Shown here: one piece after another, positions 23,550 to 32,503 of the stretch | How positions within the stretch are numbered: the first letter of the stretch is position 1 | Layout: every line of letters begins with the position of its first letter | Assembly: GCA_012274445.1 (NCBI GenBank) | Contig: JAAROD010000094.1 | Location: forward strand, 248,001-312,000 | Length of the DNA stretch: 64,000 bases | Reading direction: 5' to 3' | Source: Sclerotiophoma versabilis | Lineage: Eukaryota; Ascomycota; Dothideomycetes; Pleosporales; Didymellaceae | The notes under the pieces: model-generated | The model's database searches: none | What the model saw: the letters and a program-made list of their open reading frames with translations, nothing else | Told to the model about the DNA's origin: nothing | Position numbers and translations under genes: made by a program

Positions 23550-24952
23550 TTACTCCCAGTCGTCGTCCTCGTCACTTTCCTCTTCCGTAGTCTTCTTTGC
23601 TTCCGTCGCTTTCGCCTTTGGGCTTCCTGGTGCACGGCTTGGCGCCCGACTTGTGGCTCCGCTGACCACATCGTATGACGCGTCACTGTCCGCTACACTC
23701 TTCTCGTCGTGCGAACGGCGTGGTTGTGCGGGCTTCAGTGTGTCTGATTCAGCTTCAGGCTTGATGGTCGTCTGGCTCTTTGCAAGATCGGGGGTTGATG
23801 TGGACTTTGGTGCAGCTTCGGCGGAGGCAGGCTTGGTGGTGGGTTTCGAAGGGGCTTCCTCGTCGTCGTCGGATCCAGAGGACCAGTCCACTTCTTCGTC
23901 GTCGGCGGGCGTGGATGCTGCGACACATTAGTATGTTGCGGTGAATAAAGATGGTGGTTGGGGGTCGGAACGCACCCTTCAGCATCTCCCTCCTGCGCTG
24001 CTCCTCGCTCTCAATGACGTGGCGCAGGAAGTAGTATCTGCACCAGAAAGCGGCATACTCGACCTTCTCAGGAACAAGTTTCTCCATGGCATTCCTCAGC
24101 TCATCGTGCTTCTCCAGATCCTTTGCGATAGCATCCGTCTTCTTCTCAGCATCGAAGCTCTTCTTCCACTCTTCCCACTGCGGGCTTGCAGGATCTTTGA
24201 GGAACGAGTCGAGGGAGGAATGGATGACGTGCAGCTGTGCATCGAAGCGTGTCGCGTGCACGACCTTCTTGCCGCTGCTGTCTTTCGATTCGAACAGTAC
24301 TGTGCCATCTTTCTCGGCCTGTGATCCAGATGCTGGGGGCGCGATGCTGACCGCGTCGCTCAGGAAGTTGCGGATGTTGGATCCAAATTTGAGCAGCGCC
24401 TCGTCAGCAGCGTCTTCGGCTTTCTGCAGTTCTTTGAGGCGCTTGGAAGCGTTGGAGCGGAAGAGCGAGACAATGCCTTGAGCCTCCTTCACAATGTCGG
24501 CGGTGAGCGACTCAGGGCGGTCGGGGTGGGGGGTCATGTCCTCCTTGCCTCCATCCCTCTCTGTCGCTGCGTCCTTGGCGGCGGAGGCAGTCGCATCGCT
24601 TGCCTGTACGGAGAGGCTGCGAGCTTGGCTGATGAGGCTGGAGACGCCGGCGGTTGCTTCCTTGTATTGCTTGCTCGCTGTCGCTGTGTCGTAGTACTGT
24701 TCGCCCTGGTTGCGCAGAGTTAGAGAGGGCGCGGCTGTGCATAGACTAAGGGAGGCGCACCTGCTTCTTTGCCGTCTGCCAGAACCCTCCCAGCCTTGCC
24801 GCCCACGGGCTGCTCGATATGGCCTTGTAGGCTTCCTGGACCTCAGTGTTGAAGTTGCTGGGCTGCGCGTTGGAGCTGCTCTCGCCGGCCTGCTTCTTAG
24901 GCTGATCCTGCGGATAGCTCTCCTCCTGGATGTGGTCGTACGCGGAATCCAT
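23550..24952 (-). CDS. BSD-domain protein (Dos2-like)
   Basis: Three exons: 24952-24761, 24705-23976 and 23917-23550, giving 429 aa. It starts MDSAYDHIQEESY; splices restore WQTAKKQGEQYYDT and REMLKGASTPADDEE, each with a taac or taat branch point. The BSD domain lies around residues 215-300, with the family's signature near its end: YAAFWCRYYFLR and EEQRRREMLKG. An alpha-helical, Ala/Ser-rich region with SLISQARSLSVQA precedes it, and an acidic tail ends EESDEDDDWE. Yeast Dos2 shares this layout. BSD domains occur in TFIIH p62 and synapse-associated proteins; the role of this class is poorly known, so no function is assigned beyond the domain. Confidence 0.88.
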
Positions 24953-25360
24953 GCTGTGAGAGGCTTGCCGGATAGTACGAGTGGTGGTGCGAAAGCCAAC
25001 AGTGTCTGGTGAGGTGCCCGCATTGACCTGGACCCTGCATGGTAGGCACTCCGCAAGCAGCCGTCGTTAGCTTACGCGGTCAGGCACGCTCACATGTGAC
25101 ACAAACAGGAACACACGGACAACAATATGGAATTATCGACAAGGTGTGCTCTGGCTATTTGCACTTGGGACGCTTCCGTCCTTGAGAATCGCCCTCCTGC
25201 CCACCTTGCCCGCGACTTGCTCCTGCTAACCTGACGTAGCCCATGCTCAAGTCCAGGCGAGATGCCGTCTCTGCGAGCCATGCCCCGGTGCAGCCGCTGA
25301 ACGTGAGCTCTTGCCCTCTCCATCTTCTGTTGCATCTGAATTGCCCTCGCCATTCAAGCT
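24953..25360. other. Intergenic: promoter of the BSD gene and tsr2 3' flank
   Basis: 408 bp between two minus-strand genes. Short overlapping frames only; nothing supportable. Confidence 0.6.
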
Positions 25361-25991
25361 TCACCTCTTCTTCTTGCTCACCACCTTCTCAAATCCATCT
25401 TCATCAATCTCCGGCTCAGGCTTTGGCTCCCTCGGCCTCGCAGGCACCAGTGCCGGCGCATCATCCATATCCACATCCTCATCCTCGCTCTCTTCGTCCA
25501 CACTATCCCAATCTGCCTCCTGATTGCTCTCCCTGACATTGACATCCCCCGTCGCGACCTCCTTGCCCTGCCTGCCCTCCCACTTCTTATGCAGCGCATC
25601 GACCGTCGCTGTACTCCCGTCACCAATCTCCTTCCTTATCGCCATGATGTTTCGCGCGATTTCGACCTCAGTTTCGTCTTCGACTCGGCACCCGTACTCG
25701 TCCTCGAGAACTTGGAGCAGCATGACTTCGACGTCTTCAGTGTCGGTGAGCGGTTCGTTGGTGAAGAGTTCGCTGATCTGGCCAGCCAGCCAGTCGCGCT
25801 TTTCCGAGGAATCAGGACCACCCCATTGGTTTTTGACGGCGACGGTGAGTGTTGGCCAGTTGAAGAGGCAGTGCCAGATCCCAAGGTCGAACTTATCCTG
25901 CAATTCCGCTGGGAATGTGTTAGGAGTTGGATTTTTAGTGGAATCGCACACACATACCAGGGATTGTCGTTGTTGTTGTGGGCGCAGACAT
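25361..25991 (-). CDS. tsr2: Pre-rRNA processing protein Tsr2 (WGG domain)
   Basis: Two exons, 25991-25958 and 25908-25361, encode 193 aa. The 34-nt first exon gives MSAPTTTTIP and splices to AELQDKFDLGIWHCLFNWPTL. The WGG motif (KNQWGGPDSSEKRDWL) is near residue 35 and defines the Tsr2 family. An all-helical domain (LEDEYGCRVEDETE) follows, then an acidic stretch EESEDEDVDMDD and a basic end VSKKKR. In yeast Tsr2 escorts ribosomal protein eS26 and helps 20S pre-rRNA maturation; the acidic tail is thought to mimic rRNA. The reading frame that starts at 25951 inside the intron is a false start. Confidence 0.93.
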
Positions 25992-26531
25992 ATCGTGAAC
26001 TGAAGTATGATAGATTTGGTGTTTTCAGAATTTCTGAGCGCCTTGCGTCACAAAAGTTCGTGGAGGGGCGAAGGTCCGATATCGATAAGTATGACGCGCT
26101 AGTGATTCGGACGCGACTTGACTTCCGCGGGCAAACATCATCACTGGAGCACATCACTAGCCCTGAACTGTTGGTCTGTAATTTGTAGCGTCCTTCCGCA
26201 TGATTGTCAATATTTTCAATGCAGCCTTCAGTGTGGTTCTTGGGTAGGGCGATAGAGTTGATGGCCTGAGAAGAGCCGCCATGTGATTGGTCTCAGCAGC
26301 CAGCGTAGGCGCCACCGGTGTCCTGCATGGTACAGCGGCTGAGCGAGCGGCCAGGCCTCGAGCTCAGCCTCCTCTCGCGTGTCTCCTTTCTTGCAACGAC
26401 AGCTTCCTCACGAGAGACGAGCTTCCCTCTGTTCGAATGGCAACGTCTTCGATTCACTCATTATAACACCTCAAGGTCGCATTGAGGACCTCAGGGCCGC
26501 GCAGTCTGATCCCAGGTGACAGAAACTCGAC
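25992..26531. other. Divergent spacer between tsr2 and the kinase locus
   Basis: 540 bp. A plus-strand frame continues out of the tsr2 region but is a shadow. No gene or clear site seen. Confidence 0.6.
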
Positions 26532-28714
26532 ATGAACGATCACAATATGGATGTACAACAGTCTGTCGCGAGGACAGATGACACAGAGCTCTGGAGAACG
26601 CTTGTCAGCGTCGCGTTTTCGGGAGAACACTTAACGGAGGCGAACCTGACACTAGTCACAAATTGTCTTGTTGAGCTCAGACTTCCTCCAGCGCAATCTT
26701 CTAATCCGAAGTTATGTGTATTACTTCTCATGCTCCAACGCCTCGATCTATTCGAGAGCATCCTGGATGCCGGAGTGACGGACCTATGGCTGCCGCTTCC
26801 CAAACGCTTGGTACGCAGATGGTTGACAGATGATGACACTAAATCATTCTTGTCAAATCAAAAACTTTATTTGGATGAGAGCATCCCTGTTCGTATCCAT
26901 GGACGTCACTTCTCTCTCTCTGATGCTGACGATATGGGTTTTCAACGATTGAATCAACTTGGGGTTGGAGGATTTGGGGAGGTGCACCGCGTTAGAGATC
27001 GACGATCCGGACAAACCTACGCATGCAAGACGATGGTACGGCCGAATATGTACAGTCGACACCGAGAACTTATGCTCAACTTTGGAAAGGAGCTCGCCGG
27101 CATGCGGCGTGTCCATCATCGCCACTGTGTCACCTTTGTGGCGTCTTGTACAGATATGGACTCAGTTGTGTTACTTTCTTGGCCCGTTGCTGATATGGAC
27201 CTTGCAACATTCTTGCAGATGGATCTCACACCACCACAACTTCTGCTGCTGAAACGAGCGATTGGCTGCATCACATCCGCACTTGTGTATTTACACCATC
27301 TTGACATCCGGTAAGTATGCAGTGAATAACCTTGTGGTCAAGTTATTCACAGGCGCATAGGCACGACGATTTGAAACCGAATAATATTCTCATCCACGGA
27401 GATAATATTTTATTGACCGACTTTGGATTCTGGTGAGTGGGCACCTCTAAATGATGAGAGATGAATGCTGACTTGAAGTTCAGCTTAGACTCATCTGATA
27501 GCGGTATTTCTACGACTGTGGGCGCACCAAAACATCTGTCAAGACGTTACTCTGCCCCAGAAGTATTCGATCATGCACCGAGAAGCCGTCTAAGCGACAT
27601 TTGGAGTTTAGGCTGCGTCTTGTGTGATATTGTCTCGCGCTTACATCACTTCACACCACAACATATGAAGTCATTTTGGACAACCAACGGAACCAAATAT
27701 GATAGCTATGCCGAGAATACCGATGCTACAGCGGCTTGGCTTGATAGGCTCTATCGGACCTGCGTTGATCATGATCTTCGGTGGTTATGCTCTTTCATAA
27801 AAGCAATTCTGCTCGAACAAGAGAGATTACTGAGACCAACGGCGAAGCAAGTACTTCGGCAAATGCAACTGAAGGGTTGGATAGGAGATTGCTGCAGGAC
27901 TACACCTGCCGAGCCCAACAACAGAGGTCTATTAATCAAAACGCCTGCATCAGGAGTCCACCTACTAGATCTTCTCGGCATCGACTCCGGACTTGCCTGT
28001 GTTTTTGTCGACACCGACCTCAAAATCATGGCCTCCAGTGATAGCACTGAATCGAACCTAATCCTCAGTGATTTCATGCTTTCTCACGACGGGTACTCCG
28101 TCTCAATGTTCGCCAGAACGATTTTGCATGAAAATGGACGCTCACCACCAAAACATTGCAAAGGCCAAGGCGATTCCACGTTTGCCGAACTCGTCAAATC
28201 CCTGTATATCGCCACCGAATATCAATCAGGCCCATGCTGTCCACAGGTGCAACTGCCATGGTGGACATCCGCTCGCACATGCATTGCACTCCTGGGTCTC
28301 ACAGTTCAGCTTGAGCGGCACGCTATGTATGGGGAGCCGATCCTAGTGTTATTGTTCCCTCCTGACGAGCGGAACAACGTACATTTGATTCCGGACTTTA
28401 CAGGACATGAACAAAGTTGGGCTAGACTGGAAGCAGGGCATCAAAGCACGCAAGAGTCAATCCCAGGAGCGAGTTCAGCCTCATACTCTAGCCCGTCACG
28501 ATCTCAGTATCCAGATCGATATTCTATGGATAGCGTCTTCGACCCCCTTACGAGTTCTCCACTCCCTCTGACGAGATCTGGGTCGGTAATTTTGCGAGAT
28601 ATCGACAGCCCCTACCGTCCTGTTCGTGCAGTTACCACTCAGCTTGTTCCTCCGCCATCATCCAGTGGCACAAGCAGGATCTCAAGTGTTCCAAATCGAC
28701 AAGTGAATTTGTAA
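26532..28714 (+). CDS. Ser/Thr-type protein kinase of an expanded fungal family
   Basis: Exons 26532-27310, 27361-27432 and 27484-28714 encode 693 aa ending RQVNL. An N-terminal helical domain of about 130 residues (VAFSGEHLTEANL, LLMLQRLDLFESIL) precedes the kinase. The glycine loop is GVGGFGEV at 144-151 and the catalytic lysine is Lys166 in YACKTM. The catalytic loop is HDDLKPNN, with Asp in place of the Arg of HRD, so it is a non-RD kinase. The metal loop is TDFGFC, followed by SRRYSAPEVF and SDIWSLGCVL. A Ser/Pro-rich tail follows. I recognise the pattern from kinase families expanded in Dothideomycetes; targets are unknown. The last exon ends in a strong donor (gtaagtatg at 28711), so a longer form joined to 28810-28887 and 28967-29177 (788 aa) is possible. 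Confidence 0.82.
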
Positions 28715-28809
28715 GTATGGGATAGTATCCTTCATGGTAGTGCACACCTTCAATAGAGTTCCGCTCGAGTCCCCACACAAGATTATGGTGCTAACGAGCG
28801 TTACATCAG

Positions 28810-29340
28810 CACCACCACGGCAGGCACTGCACCCGCACATGGCATAAGTTGGGATAACGTTTCAGTCGGAGATTGGATCCGCGACGAGTAAGTACACCAA
28901 CTATCACTACAAATCCAGCACCAGCACCCCACAAAAAGGCTATCCTGCTGACAAACCATGCAACAGCATCATGATGGCAGGCATTTCACCTGCAGCCACA
29001 AACACGGGCCCTTCACCATCCGCCCACTCATCCCTCGATCTTCCCAAGATGGAGCGAGCGTTCATGAAAGACTTCAATTGCTGTGGCCTCACACTACCCT
29101 CTCTGCACGACCTGCTCCAGCACTTCGAGGAGAAACACGCCAACGCTCCCCCAGCCCAAAATATGCAGCCTGCTTAACGCACGCTACCTCAAGCGACCAA
29201 CGCATCTATATCTGCGTCTCCAGCCGCTCCCAAAGTCAGCGCATAGCCCCCAATGCGAGAAGAGACAAACCGGGAGCCCTCGCGTGCGCCCTGGGCGACA
29301 ACAAACAGAGGGACGGCAGGCCACCCCGGCAACACCAGAG
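28810..29340 (+). pseudogene. Decayed fragment of an Sfp1-like C2H2 zinc-finger gene, possibly spliced to the upstream kinase
   Basis: Exon-like blocks 28810-28887 and 28967-29177, separated by a normal 79-bp intron, encode about 100 residues. They are nearly identical to the internal part of Sfp1-type transcription factors as I remember it: GISWDNVSVGDWIRDD, IMMAGISPAATNTGPS, then a first C2H2 finger FNCCGLTLPSLHDLLQHFEEKH. The frame ends in TAA at 29175-29177. The same frame continues with similar-looking text (QATNASISASPAAP) to a TAG near 29246, as if CAA and CAG codons had become stops. Neither the start nor the later fingers of Sfp1 are present. The first block has an acceptor and the right phase to be joined to the kinase gene. 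It could be a true chimeric 3' end or only an inserted relic. Confidence 0.65.
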
Positions 29341-29635
29341 GCACCGTTATATATAAATCTTGTCAGTGCGAGTTAAGTACATTGATAAAAGAAAACTATT
29401 GTGTTGTAAGTAGTTGTTGGATCCAAGGTAGCGTAAAGTAGTACCACTGAAATATCTGGGCATAGGTATTTTAGGACCGCAGTAGAAACTGCAGATAAGT
29501 ACTTGAGATCCAAGATCCCAAGGACTTGAGCTATGGGCGTGACATGCACTGAAATACGGTCTTATTCCTTTCATCACACAGCAATCTGCTAAAGTACGAT
29601 GGTTGTGCGTTGTTGTCGCCCTACTTTTTTGTGTC
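29341..29635. other. Junction between the Sfp1 fragment and the truncated kinase
   Basis: AT-rich, no coding character. Similarity to the upstream kinase begins abruptly at about 29636 (gggaaggagc), so this interval contains the rearrangement boundary. Confidence 0.55.
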
Positions 29636-31256
29636 AGGGAAGGAGCATCGGAATGCTTCGAGTACGCCACCAGCACTGTGTTGACTTGATTGCATCATGC
29701 ACAGACATCCTTCTTTCCTCTCCAGTTGCTGATATGGACTTGTCAAATTTCTTGAAACTGGACCTTGATTCACATCAGATGAAAATCCTTAGCCGTTCTG
29801 TTGGGTGTATAACGTCTGCGCTTGCGTATCTACATAGCCTTCATATCAGGTGCGAAGCCAGGTTTCAAGACGTGCAAAAAGCTAATTTTTGCAGACATGA
29901 TGATTTGAAACCCGGAAACATTCTCATTCATGGCGACAACGTTTTGTTAACTGACTTTGGGTTCTGGTATGTCGTTTGCTTTGTAGTGTCAGGATCGATC
30001 CCATGCTGACGAACTGTATCAGTCTTGATTCTTCTGACAACGGCATTACCACTACTGCTGGGCCTCCTATGCATTCCACGAGACGGTACTCTGCGCCTGA
30101 AGTCTTTGAGCATACTCCAAGGAGCCGTCTGACCGACATCTGGAGCCTTGGCTGCGTTCTCTCTGAGATTGTCTCTCGATTGCTCGGCTATACACCGGAC
30201 ACAATGAAGTCATTTTGGCTTTCATATGGCCTTAAAATCGATAGCTACGCCGAAAACCCAGATGCTACAACAGCTTGGTTTACACTTTTGACCTGTGAGA
30301 CCAACAGACAGCCTGACTTTGAAGAAGATATTCACTGGTTGATTTCATTCATCCAGCACATACTACTGGAGCCAAAAAGGCTCCTACGGCCGACAGCAGC
30401 GCAATTATTAGCTTCATTAAACGAAATGAATCATTTAAGTGGGGCAGAAGTCTGGATGGGGAGATGCTGTTCGCGCCCGACTGACGTAGCGTTTTGTCCA
30501 AATCGACAACGGTGGCTTGCAATGGACATGCTGTATGCAAGCCCAGATCTTGATGTCGTCTTCTTGAACACAGATCTTCAAATACTAGCCGGTAGATTCG
30601 AACCACGCTTATATCCCGTCATACGGCAGGTTCTGGGCGGAGAAACGGATTTCCTCGTGATCAGCTCTACGGTGAAACGTTTGATAACCAGAAACCCCGG
30701 AGCTGCAATGCAGCAGCTGGAGCAGCAGGCAGACGTTACTTACGATGAGTTTGTTAAAAGCTGGTGTATCTCCCAATCCAGCCAGCTCGACGCTCTGACA
30801 GTGGAAGTAAATCTAAGACTAGGGTGCGGGAATATGCACAGGTACGAAGTAGATGTCATATTAATGACACTGCAACTCGAGCGCCGCCCAATGTATGGAG
30901 CACACTTCATTACGATAGTAGTCAGCCAAGAACAACATCGAGACCAAGTAATTTCGATGTTCTCCCACCCGGCACAACCTAACGAACAAGACCTTCTCGA
31001 TTCAGACTGGACACCCAACTCCTTCTCGTTGTCACCTTCTTCAATCGTCCTGGAAGACATCTCTGTGGATACTGAGCGACCGAACCTCATTCCCCCCGAC
31101 CCGATCAACGCCGCCTCGTTCCAACCATCTCCTGCGGTACAGTCGCAACCACCGCCACGGCTAGACCAGGATAAATCCCATAGCTATCCGGCATCTTCAA
31201 CAGCAAGACCAAGATCAAATATCCTGTCTTTGTTGAACCCAAGCGACGTAGACTAA
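29599..31256 (+). pseudogene. 5'-truncated tandem copy of the kinase gene (N-lobe missing)
   Basis: Exons about 29636-29849, 29895-29966 and 30023-31256 match the upstream kinase from the alphaC/beta4 region onward: VRHQHCVDLIASCTD, SPVADMDLSNFL, RHDDLKPGNILIHG, LTDFGF, STRRYSAPEVFEH and TDIWSLGCVL. Both introns are at the same positions and phases, so this is a DNA duplication and not a retrocopy. The glycine loop, catalytic lysine and N-terminal domain are absent, and four residues are lost after SCTD. The rest is open to the stop at 31254-31256, with a tail unlike that of the first copy (ends LNPSDVD). An ATG at 29599 or 29653 could start a pseudokinase-like product, so it may be a truncated gene in use. 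Without the lysine it should not phosphorylate. Confidence 0.7.
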
Positions 31257-31565
31257 ACGATTCCAGTTAGCTCCACACCACTATGACCCTAACATCCACT
31301 ACCTTGCCCGCTTGTACATAGTCTCACACGAGTAGGTCGATTGCAGACCCCTCTCTCGCAGACGATCCAGTCACGACTCTTAGGTAAAGCAGCACATAGA
31401 CACTGTAGCAGCAACTAGCGCACAGACCCAATTAAAAGGACACCATGCACACCAATATATTCCATTCTGCATGCTCCAATCCCCCAATCAACGCTACGGT
31501 ATCTCCGTCCAACTTCCATGCGAAACTCGTAGTGGTCCAGTTGCAAGCACCGCACAAGCCCTGCA

Positions 31566-31626
31566 CTGACAAGTACTGACAAGTACTGACAAGTACTGAC
31601 AAGTACTGACAAGAACTGACAAGAAC
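31566..31626. repeat. 10-bp tandem repeat (AAGTACTGAC)
   Basis: Four perfect units followed by one AAGAACTGAC unit and a partial unit, with a leading CTGAC. About six copies in 61 bp. The core AGTACT is itself palindromic. Confidence 0.9.
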
Positions 31627-31865
31627 CAACGAACACTACCATACACTATCAAACACCAGCAAACAACACTACCACAGGCGAATACTAGAAAGCACCTACG
31701 AATCCTGAGAGTAATCCTTTATATACACACTACTACTCCTCACAACTTTGTCACATTTCAAATCTAGACTTCCATGTTTTCCCACCCCATCCCACATCCG
31801 TACTCAAACCCTTTCTCTATCTCTCTGCCAGATCAATCCCCGTCACAGCAGTGTTGTCTACTGCT

Positions 31866-31925
31866 TATCCATCTATTTATCTATCTATCTATCTGTTACT
31901 TATATATATATATATATGTACATAT
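31866..31925. repeat. CTAT/TTAT and TA microsatellites
   Basis: Several CTAT units (about 31873-31896) are followed by an alternating TA run (about 31902-31916) and GTACATAT. Simple-sequence DNA. Confidence 0.85.
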
Positions 31926-32002
31926 AAACTAACTGATACTTGAAAACGTCTTAGTAGGGAATTTTTTTTGATAGTCTATAACAGAAAGACTGTTATCCTC
32001 AG

Positions 32003-32044
32003 CGATTGCTTGCGCGATTGCTTGCGCGATTTCTCTTGCGCGAG
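32003..32044. repeat. Short tandem repeat GATTGCTTGCGC
   Basis: GCGATTGCTTGC occurs twice in direct tandem and is followed by a degenerate GCGATTTCTCTTGCGCG unit. Confidence 0.75.
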
Positions 32045-32503
32045 ATCAGGGGAGTAGTAAGTATCTTCTTGTTCGGGTTTAGAACTTTATTCAATACCTA
32101 GCTAGATCCTTGATGATACTCGATGATACGACATGTTAGGCAGCTGTGGGTGGGGAATAACATGGCACTGCTGTGGGCTCTACTTCGGCACCGACGAAGG
32201 GCTGTTGGAAGGCTGGTCTGACAACTTTAAAAATGCTAGGACGTGGCGGACGGGAGTGGAAAGAGCTTCTATCCAAAACATGCATTCGTTTCGTATCCAT
32301 ATCGTAACTATCGTAAGATGCTAGAAAGCGTGGGGGTCAAGACTATGCTAACGATGTACCGAAAGCCCAAACAGCAGCAAGAATGTACTGTTGTGCGGAA
32401 AAGCAGAACGCCGCCCAAATCGTTCAACCAATTTCTATCCCAAACCACATCTCGTTCCTCCTCTTCCTCGCCTTTTGCTCACAGCTCATCATTCATACAT
32501 GTT

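Larger units (their letters stand above)
31257..32503. other. Intergenic with simple repeats
   Basis: 1.25 kb of low-complexity DNA between the truncated kinase and the wall-protein gene. It contains the repeats listed separately and no gene. Confidence 0.65.

Noticed and set aside
23755..25056. A continuous 433-codon minus frame over the BSD gene
   Set aside because: It reads through a proper intron and its N-terminal part is a shadow frame; the spliced model gives a better protein.
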